From Propionimicrobium sp. PCR01-08-3 (GTDB lineage Bacteria; Actinomycetota; Actinomycetes; Propionibacteriales; Propionibacteriaceae): DNA of 64,000 nt. Positions within the stretch are counted from its first letter, which is position 1. Every line of letters starts with the position of its first letter. Shown here one piece after another: positions 52,824 to 61,125 of the stretch. The notes under the pieces are model-generated. The model was not told the origin of the DNA and made no database searches. It saw only the letters and a list, made by a program, of their open reading frames with translations. A program made the position numbers and the translations under genes. The DNA is taken from the NCBI RefSeq assembly GCF_030286045.1, contig NZ_CP127390.1:1054001-1118000 (forward strand). Reading direction: 5' to 3'.

Positions 52824-55219
52824 TGGTGAGGCAGATGAATCTCAAGTACGCGCGAAACGACCTCCGCAAGAACAAGGGCGTCAATGCCGCGTTGCTGATC
52901 GTGCTCATCCTGAGCGCCTTCCTGATGGCGACCGGGGCCATGGTGGCAGAACGCATGTTCGGTGCGGTCGATCAGCTCTTCGACCAGGCCGAGCCACCGC
53001 ACTTTCTGCAGATGCACAAGGGCGAGTACGACCAGGCCGCACTGGACGAATTCGCCGATGCGCACCCAGAGATCACCGCATGGCTGATCGAGGACATGGT
53101 CGGATTCGACTCCAGCCAGCTCAGCTGGCAGCGTCCGGCCACCGGGGAATCCGGCGATCTGTCCGAGAGCCTCATCGACAACCTCTTCGTGGTGCAAAAC
53201 GACGAATTCGATTTTCTGCTCGACGAGTCGGGTGGCATCCCCAGGCCCGACGTGGGCGAGGTCTACGTTCCGGTCTCCTATCAGCAGAGCTTCGGGCTCC
53301 AGACAGGTGACGACTTGCAGGTCCGCACCGAGACCGGCGTCCAGAACCTGACGATCCAGGGTTTCGTCCGTGACGCTCAGATGGCGTCGTCGCTGTCGTC
53401 CGCGACCAGATTCGTGGTCTCCGACGCCGACTTCGACACCTTGTCGAACGCGGGAGGCGGAAGTCCGGAGATCATCGTCGAATATCTGTTGTCGGATCCG
53501 GCGCTGGCGTCCGATTTTCAGACCGCCTACGAATCGGACGACGGACTGCCCAAGAACGGTCAGGGCGTTACCTTCGAGATGATCCGGATCATCAATGTGA
53601 TCAGCGACGGGCTGGTCGCGGCGGCGCTCGTCTTCGTGAGCATCCTGCTGATCGCTATCGCACTGCTCAACGTGCGTTTCGTCATCCGGGGCACGCTCGC
53701 CGACGAGGTGCGCGAGATCGGCGCCATGAAGGCGATAGGCCTGCCGAACGCCACGATCTCGGGCCTCTACCTATCGAAATACTCCGTCATGACGCTGGTG
53801 GCCTGCGTCATCGGCGGCATCGGCGCGATCTTCGCGACCGGTGCGCTGACCGCCAAGGTTCAGGTGAACTATGCGAAGGCCCCGCTCGGTGTTGCGAGTT
53901 TCGTGGCACCGATCATCGCGCTGGCCGTGGTCTTCGTCGTGGTCATCGCGATCTGCCGCGGAGTGCTCGGCAGTGTGAAGAGGATTCAGGTGGTCAATGC
54001 TCTGGTGCATGGCAGCCTGCTCAACGACGCTCAGACCGCGCGCTTGGCCAGGCGCCAGGCCCGCAGACTGGGCCGCACCGGCCTCGCGTCGTTCAAAGGC
54101 GGCGACCTGAACCGGCGTTTGGCATTGATGGATCTGCGCGCCGAGTTCAGGCAATGGGTGCTCATTCCGGTGGTCTTTGCGTTGGCGTCGGTGCTGATGA
54201 TCCTGCCGACCAATCTGCTCACCACCTTCCAGAGCCCAAAATTCGTGACCTACATGGGCGCCCCCGAATCCGACCTCCGCGTCGACCTGCAGTTCTTGGG
54301 CGATCTCGACGTGCTCCGCGATGATGTGAGCGCCGCGATGAGCGAGGACGACCGGTTGACCGACATCCGGGTCTTCGCGAATCGACTGGTCGAAACCGAG
54401 GGCGACGAGGGCTGGGAGAGCATGCGCGTCGAGACCGGCGACTACTCCGAAGGCACGGTCGAGTTCATCGAGGGGACGCGTCCCGAGGCCGGCGAGATCG
54501 CATTGTCGGTGCTCAATGCCGACAAGTTCGGCCTGGGCGTCGGCGACCAGATGCCGATCCGGGTCGGTGAGACGACCTCGCAGCTTGCGGTGAGCGGCAT
54601 CTACCAAGACGTCACCAGCGGGGGATACACCGCCAAGATCCAGGGCGAGATCAGCGGCGACGCCGTGGGGTACGTGATTTATGCGGATGTCGCCGACGGT
54701 GGTGGCGCATCGGTGATCGCCGACGAATACGGCAGCGCGTTCCCGCAGGCGAGTGTCGTCGCGATGCGGGCATACGTCGATCAGACCCTGTCATATGTGA
54801 CCGGCGCCTTCTTCAGCGCCGCCGCGATAGCGCTCATCTTCGCGGTGGGTGTCGCGGCGCTGGTCACCGTCCTCTACCTGAATCTGCAACTGGCCCGGGA
54901 TCGGCACCGGATGGGCGTGCTGTCGGCGCTGGGCTTCTCGGGCGCAGAACTGAGCGCCCAGGTGCGGCTCAAGACGCTTGTCAGCGTCGTCGCCGGAACC
55001 GCACTCGGAGTGATCGTCTCTGCGACGCTCGGTGAAGTGGTCGTCGGCGGGGCGCTGTCGGTGGCCGGTATCGGAATCTCGCGGCTGGCCTTCATCGTGA
55101 ACCCACTGCTGGTCTACCTCGGCTATCCGCTGCTGCTCATCGCCGTCGGCTATCTGGGCGCCCGAGGGGTCGCGTCCAGCTTGCGGCGCGGCAACACGAG
55201 TGTCTGGCTCAGGGCATGA
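52820..55219 (+). CDS. MacB/FtsX-type ABC transporter permease
   Basis: 799 residues; ATG 52820 overlaps the preceding stop, ATG 52835 (MNLKYARNDLRKN) follows GGTGAGG and may be the true start. Two FtsX-like halves: a first membrane segment (about 14-36), a large outer domain (40-255), three segments (260-385), then a second set with ends near 760-785. This is the long, two-domain form of MacB-type permeases that move lipids, peptides or antibiotics by a mechanical cycle. The matching ATPase gene overlaps it. Confidence 0.9.
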   Translation: MMVRQMNLKYARNDLRKNKGVNAALLIVLILSAFLMATGAMVAERMFGAVDQLFDQAEPPHFLQMHKGEYDQAALDEFADAHPEITAWLIEDMVGFDSSQLSWQRPATGESGDLSESLIDNLFVVQNDEFDFLLDESGGIPRPDVGEVYVPVSYQQSFGLQTGDDLQVRTETGVQNLTIQGFVRDAQMASSLSSATRFVVSDADFDTLSNAGGGSPEIIVEYLLSDPALASDFQTAYESDDGLPKNGQGVTFEMIRIINVISDGLVAAALVFVSILLIAIALLNVRFVIRGTLADEVREIGAMKAIGLPNATISGLYLSKYSVMTLVACVIGGIGAIFATGALTAKVQVNYAKAPLGVASFVAPIIALAVVFVVVIAICRGVLGSVKRIQVVNALVHGSLLNDAQTARLARRQARRLGRTGLASFKGGDLNRRLALMDLRAEFRQWVLIPVVFALASVLMILPTNLLTTFQSPKFVTYMGAPESDLRVDLQFLGDLDVLRDDVSAAMSEDDRLTDIRVFANRLVETEGDEGWESMRVETGDYSEGTVEFIEGTRPEAGEIALSVLNADKFGLGVGDQMPIRVGETTSQLAVSGIYQDVTSGGYTAKIQGEISGDAVGYVIYADVADGGGASVIADEYGSAFPQASVVAMRAYVDQTLSYVTGAFFSAAAIALIFAVGVAALVTVLYLNLQLARDRHRMGVLSALGFSGAELSAQVRLKTLVSVVAGTALGVIVSATLGEVVVGGALSVAGIGISRLAFIVNPLLVYLGYPLLLIAVGYLGARGVASSLRRGNTSVWLRA

Positions 55220-55254
55220 CGAGCATTCTCAACCCACCAACGAACGGAGAAGAC

Positions 55255-56022
55255 ATGTCGACGGCTTCAGCAGCCCTGGCGGCGGCGGACCTGGAGAAGA
55301 CCTTCTATTCGACCGATCCACCGACGCAGGTGCTCTCACACATCGATCTCGAGGTGGCCACCGGCGAGTTCCTTGCGGTCATGGGAGCGTCCGGATCGGG
55401 CAAGTCGACGCTGCTGTACTGCCTGAGCGGAATGGACAAACCCACCGGCGGAAGTGTCCGGCTCGGTGGTCGCGAGCTGACCGGGCTGAGCGACGGCGAG
55501 ATGAGCCGGGTGCGGCTGACCGAGATGGGATTCATCTTCCAGCAGGCCTACTTCTTGTCGAATCTGAGCGTGCGGGACAACATCCTGCTTCCCGCGCTGA
55601 AGGCCACGCCGAAAGACAAGGCCGGTGCCGGCGCCCGGATCGACGCGATGCTCGAGCGTTTCGGCATCGCCCACGTCGCCGATCACGGCATCACCCAGGT
55701 GTCAGGCGGGCAGCTGCAGCGGGCGTCGATCTGCCGCGCGCTGGCCACCGAACCGAGCGTGCTGTTCGCGGACGAACCGACGGGCGCCCTGAACTCGGCC
55801 ATGACCACCGAGGTGATGGACGCACTGTCCGGCGTCCACACTGAGGGCACGACCATCATGATGGTCACCCATGATCCGGGCTGCGCGGCCCGTGCCGACC
55901 GCGTCGTCTATCTGCGCGACGGCGGGGTCGTCGATGCGCTCGCGATGGGCACCTGGACACCCGGCGAGGCGACCCGGCGTGAGGACGAACTGCTGAGCTG
56001 GCTGCGCGGCCACGGGTTCTAG
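55255..56022 (+). CDS. ABC transporter ATPase, MacB/LolD type
   Basis: 255 residues from ATG 55255 with GGAG at 55246; an ATG at 55216 overlapping the permease stop is an alternative with 13 more residues. Walker A MGASGSGKST, Q-loop IFQQAYFLSN, signature VSGGQLQRASICRA, Walker B VLFADEPTG, and H-loop MVTHD are all intact. It powers the FtsX-type permease before it. Confidence 0.94.
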   Translation: MSTASAALAAADLEKTFYSTDPPTQVLSHIDLEVATGEFLAVMGASGSGKSTLLYCLSGMDKPTGGSVRLGGRELTGLSDGEMSRVRLTEMGFIFQQAYFLSNLSVRDNILLPALKATPKDKAGAGARIDAMLERFGIAHVADHGITQVSGGQLQRASICRALATEPSVLFADEPTGALNSAMTTEVMDALSGVHTEGTTIMMVTHDPGCAARADRVVYLRDGGVVDALAMGTWTPGEATRREDELLSWLRGHGF

Positions 56023-56098
56023 CCGGGCCGGGCCAACCATCGAACCGGCGCCGGACCGCCCTGGTGCTGCGCCGAGTCGGCCCGAACCAACCACCTGT

Positions 56099-56132
56099 GT
56101 ACCGGACGCCGTCAGCCGACGGCATCCGGTGC
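56099..56132 (+). other. Hairpin between the ATPase and ACP genes
   Basis: GCCGTC (56108-56113) pairs with GACGGC (56118-56123) around AGCC, and GTACCGGA (56099-56106) pairs with TCCGGTGC (56125-56132) with one wobble, one mismatch between. No T-run follows. Likely a processing or attenuation point that lets ACP and KS be expressed differently from the transporter. Confidence 0.5.
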
Positions 56133-56170
56133 GGCAAGAAATGACAGATACCGAGAGCAAAGGAAAGACG

Positions 56171-56407
56171 ATGACAGAAGAGCAGTTCAAGGAAGCTATC
56201 GCTGAGTTCGCCGACAAGCCGGCGCACGAGCTGACGATGACCGAGGCGATCGACGCCGTCGGCATCGACTCGATAAGCATGTTCGAGTTCCTCATGAAAC
56301 TGGAGGACATCATCGGAGAGCACGACGTTGACGTCACTCCCCAGATCGTCACGTTGCAGGATCTCTACGACGCCGTGGCAGATGGCGCCGACAGCAACGC
56401 AGCCTGA
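56171..56407 (+). CDS. Stand-alone acyl carrier protein
   Basis: 78 residues from ATG 56171 with AGGAAAG upstream; ATG 56141 is an option. The attachment Ser34 lies in VGIDSISMFEFLMKLED, a GxDS site with Ile after Ser in place of the usual Leu. Different from the housekeeping acpP at 17.2 kb. It should be loaded by the PPTase two genes later and used by the adjoining ketosynthase. Confidence 0.88.
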   Translation: MTEEQFKEAIAEFADKPAHELTMTEAIDAVGIDSISMFEFLMKLEDIIGEHDVDVTPQIVTLQDLYDAVADGADSNAA

Positions 56408-56427
56408 GCCGGCACTGATACCTGATC

Positions 56428-57663
56428 ATGGAACGTGCGGTCATCACAGGGATGGGCGTGGTCAGCCCGATCGGCAACTCCCTGAGCGAATTCGAGACGA
56501 ATCTGTTCGCCGGGCACCACGGCATCGTGCCCATCGACCATTTCGATGCAAGTGACATGGGGGTCAAGGTGTATGCGCCGGTGCGCGACCTCGGCGCGTC
56601 CCGGACGATCCCCGAAAACGAGTTGCGCCGGCTTGACCCGTATTGCGTCTTCGGGCTGCTCGCCGCACGCCAGGCAGTGGGCCAAGCGGGACTTCGAGGC
56701 CACGTCGATCCCTACCGGCTCGGGGTCTTCATGTCCAGTGGTCTCGGCGGCACCGAGACGCTGCTCGGCGAGGTCGAGACGATGCGGCAACGTGGGCCAC
56801 GGCGGGTATCGCCCCTGTTGTTGCCGAAGTGGATACCGAACATGATCGCGGGAATCGTGTCCATCGATATGGGCGCCCACGGAGCGTCCATATCGCACAA
56901 CGCCGCCTGCGCGTCGAGTGCGGTGAGCATCGGGGAGGGCCTGCGGCTGATCCGGCACGGCTACGCCGACGCCGTGATCTGCGGCGGCGCCGAGGCCATC
57001 GCGCAAAAGGTCGTGATGGCCGGCTTCCAGAACATGCGGGCGCTGAGCACGGCCGGCGATCCGGATCGGGCCAGCATCCCCTTCGACCGCGAGCGCAAAG
57101 GCTTCGTCCTGGGGGAGGGAGGCGCGGCCATCGTCCTGGAGAGCGCCTCGCATGCCGGCGCCCGGGGCGCGCGCAGCTTTGGCGAGATCACCGGCTACGG
57201 CGTCACCAGTGATGCCTCGCACATCACGGCACCGGCCGCCGACGGCGAGGCGATCGTCAGATCCATCGAGTTCGCGCTCCGAGAAGCGAACGCGCTGCGT
57301 CCTGAGAGCGGAGACGAACCTATCTACGTCAACGCCCACGGCACCGGCACGGTGCTGAACGACCGAACCGAAGCCACCGCGATCTCCCGCACGCTCGGTG
57401 ACCGCGCGCTGGTGTCGTCGACCAAATCGATGACCGGCCATCTGCTCGGCGGGGCAGGAGCTGTCGAGGTCATCGCCTCGGTGATGGCTATCCGGAAAGG
57501 CCTGGTGCCGCCGACGGTGGGTACGGCGCAGATCGATGACGACATCGATATCGACATTGTGACCGGCGCCGCACGCCGTGCGCCGTTCAGCCGCACGCTG
57601 TCGCTGTCTTTGGGATTCGGCGGGCACAACGTCGGCCTGGTGATCGATGCGCCCGAAGACTGA
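56428..57663 (+). CDS. Beta-ketoacyl-ACP synthase of the accessory cassette
   Basis: 411 residues from ATG 56428. KAS I/II type with Cys161 (NAACASSAVSIG), a His in NAHGTGTVLNDRTE and a His in KSMTGHLLGGAG, so the condensing triad is intact. It is clearly different from fabF at 16 kb. It lies 20 bp after the ACP gene. No ketoreductase, dehydratase, enoyl reductase or acyltransferase is present in the cassette, so it would have to borrow these or make a short ketoacyl product. Confidence 0.93.
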   Translation: MERAVITGMGVVSPIGNSLSEFETNLFAGHHGIVPIDHFDASDMGVKVYAPVRDLGASRTIPENELRRLDPYCVFGLLAARQAVGQAGLRGHVDPYRLGVFMSSGLGGTETLLGEVETMRQRGPRRVSPLLLPKWIPNMIAGIVSIDMGAHGASISHNAACASSAVSIGEGLRLIRHGYADAVICGGAEAIAQKVVMAGFQNMRALSTAGDPDRASIPFDRERKGFVLGEGGAAIVLESASHAGARGARSFGEITGYGVTSDASHITAPAADGEAIVRSIEFALREANALRPESGDEPIYVNAHGTGTVLNDRTEATAISRTLGDRALVSSTKSMTGHLLGGAGAVEVIASVMAIRKGLVPPTVGTAQIDDDIDIDIVTGAARRAPFSRTLSLSLGFGGHNVGLVIDAPED

Positions 57664-58486
57664 GGAGTCCCAGGCGCCAGGCACGATGGGGGACGCTCGC
57701 GATTCCGCTTGGCTACCCGAGTTGGACGTGCTGATCGCACGGGCGGCCCTGATCGATGAGACAGGCTTTCGCCGCATCCGGGCGGGTCTTCCTGCTGAGC
57801 GACGCGAGCGCTGCGATGCCTATCATCATGCTCGCGATCGCTATGCGAGCGCGGTTTGCTTTGCCTTGCTCCAATTTCTGTGGCGCGAACGCCGGGCGGA
57901 ACCGATGCCGCCGCTCGAGCGTGGCTCACACGGGAAGCCGCGATATCCACCTCGGTACGGGATGGAGTTCAACTGGTCGCACGATGCCGCGGCCTGCGTG
58001 TGCGCCATCGGCGCTTCTCCGGTGGGCATCGACGTGCAATCCAGGGTGCCGTTCGATGCAGGCCTGTTCGAGCGAATCGCCACGGCGACCGAACGGCCAT
58101 TGCGCAATCGCTTTGCTCAGGCGGACGACCTCAGCCTGCTGTGGAGCAGGAAAGAAGCCCTGATCAAGCGCACCGGCCTCGGTATGAGCGCATCGCTGAC
58201 GGGCGTCGACACCATCGGCGAGTCATCGCTGGTGAGCTTCAGCAGCGATGAGGTCGCCGCGGTATTCAGCGCGAGCATCGACGGCATGTCGCAGAGCGGC
58301 TTCTGCCATCGGGCACGGGTCCGGATCGCAGAACTGCGTCCGGACGACACGTCACCGGCCGCCGACGACCTAGCGGTCGCACCGGCGAGTGACCTGGCGG
58401 CCACACCGGCCGATGATCCGTCTACATCGGCGGCGTGGCGGGCACGGCCGCTTGCTGTGACGATCTGCTCGATGCCCGCCGGCTGA
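57647..58486 (+). CDS. Sfp-type 4'-phosphopantetheinyl transferase
   Basis: 279 residues from ATG 57647, overlapping the ketosynthase by 17 bp; ATG 57686 is an option. Motifs: FNWSHD (108-113), GIDVQ (Asp129) and WSRKEALIK (Trp166, Glu170, Lys174), which bind CoA and magnesium. The length and early motif place it in the Sfp/HetI group, which activates specialised carrier proteins. The C-terminal 50 residues are Ala/Asp/Pro-rich repeats. It should activate the ACP of this cassette. Confidence 0.9.
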   Translation: MRPKTEESQAPGTMGDARDSAWLPELDVLIARAALIDETGFRRIRAGLPAERRERCDAYHHARDRYASAVCFALLQFLWRERRAEPMPPLERGSHGKPRYPPRYGMEFNWSHDAAACVCAIGASPVGIDVQSRVPFDAGLFERIATATERPLRNRFAQADDLSLLWSRKEALIKRTGLGMSASLTGVDTIGESSLVSFSSDEVAAVFSASIDGMSQSGFCHRARVRIAELRPDDTSPAADDLAVAPASDLAATPADDPSTSAAWRARPLAVTICSMPAG

Positions 58487-58488
58487 CC

Positions 58489-59439
58489 TCAGACCATCGG
58501 ACGCTCCCAGCCACCCTTGGTGTCGACGCCCGTCTCGGCCGCCAACTGTTCCATCTGCGCGACCTCCTCGCCCGACAGCTGCAAGGCGGCCACGCGCGCC
58601 TGAGAATCAACATGCGCGGGCTTGGTGACCCCGATCAGCGGCTTGGTCTGCTTGGCGAGCGCCCAGGCCGTCGCCACCTCGGCGATGGACGCGCCGCCGT
58701 GTGCCTCGCCGATCTTCGTCAAACCGGCGTTCAGTTTCGCCAACTTGGGAAGCGACTTGTTGTAGGTGGCGGCGCGATCGCTACCGGCGGGCAGCGGATT
58801 GTCCGGCCCGTACTTGCCGGTCAGGGCACCTTGTTCGAGCACCATGTAGGCGTAGAAGTCGAGGCCGTTCCGGGTGCAGTAGTTCACAATCCCGGCATCC
58901 TCGGACGACCGGTAGAGCAGACTGAAGTGATTCTGGATCGCCGACAATTCGACTCCGCCTGCGGCGAGGATCTCGGTGGCCCGTTTGATCTGAGCGAGAT
59001 TGTGGTTCGAAACACCGACCGACCTGACCTTGCCCGACTTGACCAGCCCGATCAGCTGCGGCGTCCATTTCTCGACGTCTTGGGGATTGTGAATCCAGTA
59101 GACGTCGACATAGTCGGCGTGCAATCGCTTCAGGCTCGCATCGAGCATCAGCTCCATCGCGTTGTCCTCGGAGCCGGCCAACCCGGGAGTGAACTTGGTC
59201 GACAGGAAATAGCTCTGCCGGTCATAAGGGGCAAGGAGATTGCCCAGAATCGTCTCGGAGGTGCCCTGCCCATATACCGGCGCGGTATCCCACAGATTGA
59301 GTCCCTTGTCCATCGCCCGCTCGACCACCGGTTTCAGGTCGTCCTCGGTGAGGTGGTTGCCGAAGACCCGGTCGCCGCCGACCGCTCCGGATCCCCAGGA
59401 CCAGGTGCCGAGCGCGATTGCAGGAAATGATGTGTTCAT
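58489..59439 (-). CDS. Aldo/keto reductase
   Basis: 316 residues from ATG 59439. The TIM-barrel tetrad is seen as Asp51, Tyr56 (NLWDTAPVYGQGTSE), Lys82 (LSTKF) and His117 (YWIHNP). The NADPH site follows in KSGKVRSVGVSNH and later GVTKPAH. It is convergent with the PPTase gene (2 bp apart) and thus on a separate transcript. Substrate unknown; a link to the neighbouring acyl cassette as ketoreductase is possible but unsupported. Confidence 0.93.
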   Translation of the reverse strand: MNTSFPAIALGTWSWGSGAVGGDRVFGNHLTEDDLKPVVERAMDKGLNLWDTAPVYGQGTSETILGNLLAPYDRQSYFLSTKFTPGLAGSEDNAMELMLDASLKRLHADYVDVYWIHNPQDVEKWTPQLIGLVKSGKVRSVGVSNHNLAQIKRATEILAAGGVELSAIQNHFSLLYRSSEDAGIVNYCTRNGLDFYAYMVLEQGALTGKYGPDNPLPAGSDRAATYNKSLPKLAKLNAGLTKIGEAHGGASIAEVATAWALAKQTKPLIGVTKPAHVDSQARVAALQLSGEEVAQMEQLAAETGVDTKGGWERPMV

Positions 59440-59631
59440 CGTCGTGACCCTTTGCTAGCTCGTCGTTTCTTCGTGCATGGCATGGTGTGATGCATTGCAG
59501 GCTGTGGCCATCTTCTGCCAACCGTCACCTTCGACGGTAACGGTGGCAGGTTGCCGTTGCAGGGCTATCGGATAGTTGAGGATCGAAAGTTCTGGCAGAA
59601 GCTTGCCCGGTGATGGGACAATCGAATCGTG

Positions 59632-60195
59632 ATGTCTGTCGAACCGCCTGCTGCCGGAGAGCTCTTGGTCTCGACTTCAGGGCGCGGTGCGGACTTCTTC
59701 GATCAGTCGGTCGTGTTGCTGTTGGATTGCGACCAGGACGGTGCCTTGGGCGTCACGCTGAATAAGCTTTCGACGACTTCGCTGGATTCCGTGCTGCCGC
59801 AGTGGACGCAGCTGGTCGCGCCGCCGCGCGTCCTGTTTGCCGGGGGGCCGGTGTCGCCGCAGGGCGCGGTTTGCGTGGCAAAGCTGAGCAATCCGAGTGA
59901 GGAGCCGCCCGGTTGGCGGCCGGTGATGCGCGATGTCGGTCTGCTCCATCTCGACACGCCGGTCGAACTCGCCACGGGTGGCTACACCGATCTGCGTATC
60001 TTTGCGGGCTATTCGGGTTGGGCGCCCGGCCAGTTGGACGATGAGTTGGCGCGCGGGTCTTGGTTCAGGATGGACAGTCGCGACGAAGACATCTTCACTG
60101 CGCAGCCGGCCGGTTTGTGGCGGCGGGTGCTGCGGCGGCACGGGGGCGCCCCGGCCCTGCTGTCAACCTGGCCGGCGGATCCCGAACTGAACTGA
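59632..60195 (+). CDS. YqgE/AlgH family protein (DUF179)
   Basis: 187 residues from ATG 59632, with an in-frame GTG directly before it. AGELLVSTSGRGADFFDQSVVLLLDCDQDGALGVTLNK (in part SVVLLLDCDQDGALGVTLN) and YSGWAPGQLDDEL are diagnostic of this family, whose function is unresolved despite wide conservation. It lies about 200 bp upstream of mtrA in the same orientation. Confidence 0.92.
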   Translation: MSVEPPAAGELLVSTSGRGADFFDQSVVLLLDCDQDGALGVTLNKLSTTSLDSVLPQWTQLVAPPRVLFAGGPVSPQGAVCVAKLSNPSEEPPGWRPVMRDVGLLHLDTPVELATGGYTDLRIFAGYSGWAPGQLDDELARGSWFRMDSRDEDIFTAQPAGLWRRVLRRHGGAPALLSTWPADPELN

Positions 60196-60393
60196 GTAGG
60201 GTAACCGTCGCCCGTTGCCAGGGTCGCTAAGATGGCAATCAGTGACTGCACGGATAGGCTCAGGTCGTCTGGACCGACCGGCTGATGCCTGCAAACGAAT
60301 GGCCCGGATTCAATGGGCGCGCCGCCGAGCAGACTCGACGGACGCGACGGCACAGCGGTGGATTCAGGTTCGATTGATGCGCAACGAGGGGGC

Positions 60394-61119
60394 ATGAGAA
60401 GCAATTCTGCGGGCCCGGAGGGCCGCAAGATCCTGGTCGTTGACGATGACGCCGCCCTGGCGGAGATGCTCCAGATCGTGCTGCGTCAGGAAGGCTTCGA
60501 GACCGAGTGGTGCGCCACGGGCGATCAGGCACTCAGCGCGTTTTTGCAATACCAGCCGGCTCTCGTGCTGCTCGACGTGATGCTGCCCCGCATCGACGGC
60601 ATTCGGGTCTGCCGGCAGATCCGGGAGATATCCGGCGTCCCGATCATCATGTTGACCGCGCGGACCGACACCACCGACGTGGTGCGCGGGCTTGAGGAAG
60701 GCGCGGATGACTACGTGTCGAAGCCTTTCAAGACCAAGGAACTCGTCGCCCGCGTCCGCACCAGGCTGCGAGCCAAGACGAATCCGGAGGCATCGGCTCC
60801 CGAATCGTTGCGCATCGGTGATCTTACGATCTCCACATTGAGCCATGAGGTGACCCGTGGTGGCAGGCCCATCAGCCTCACCCCACTCGAATTCGATCTG
60901 CTGGCCACGCTCGCGAAGCGTCCCAAGCAGGTGCTGACCCGCGAGGCCCTTCTCGAAGAAGTATGGGGATACCACCATGCGGCCGACACCAGGCTGGTGA
61001 ACGTGCACGTGCAGCGGCTGCGTTCCAAGGTCGAGCGCGACCCGGAGCATCCGCAGATCGTCGTCACCGTGCGCGGGGTCGGCTACCGGGCCGGCGAGCA
61101 AGACCCGGGCGATGAATGA
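60394..61119 (+). CDS. mtrA: Two-component response regulator MtrA
   Basis: 241 residues from ATG 60394 with GAGGGGG upstream. Receiver domain: acidic pair in VVDDDAAL, phospho-acceptor Asp61 in LLDVMLP, Lys110 in DDYVSKPF. OmpR-type winged helix in the C-terminal half (TPLEFDLLATL, VHVQRLRSKVE, VRGVGYR). In actinobacteria it controls cell-wall and division genes, often including ftsI and ripA-like hydrolases. Partner sensor MtrB follows at once. Confidence 0.95.
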   Translation: MRSNSAGPEGRKILVVDDDAALAEMLQIVLRQEGFETEWCATGDQALSAFLQYQPALVLLDVMLPRIDGIRVCRQIREISGVPIIMLTARTDTTDVVRGLEEGADDYVSKPFKTKELVARVRTRLRAKTNPEASAPESLRIGDLTISTLSHEVTRGGRPISLTPLEFDLLATLAKRPKQVLTREALLEEVWGYHHAADTRLVNVHVQRLRSKVERDPEHPQIVVTVRGVGYRAGEQDPGDE

Positions 61120-61125
61120 TGCCCG

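Noticed and set aside
56365-57777. 470-residue ORF antisense to the accessory ketosynthase
   Set aside because: Shadow ORF.
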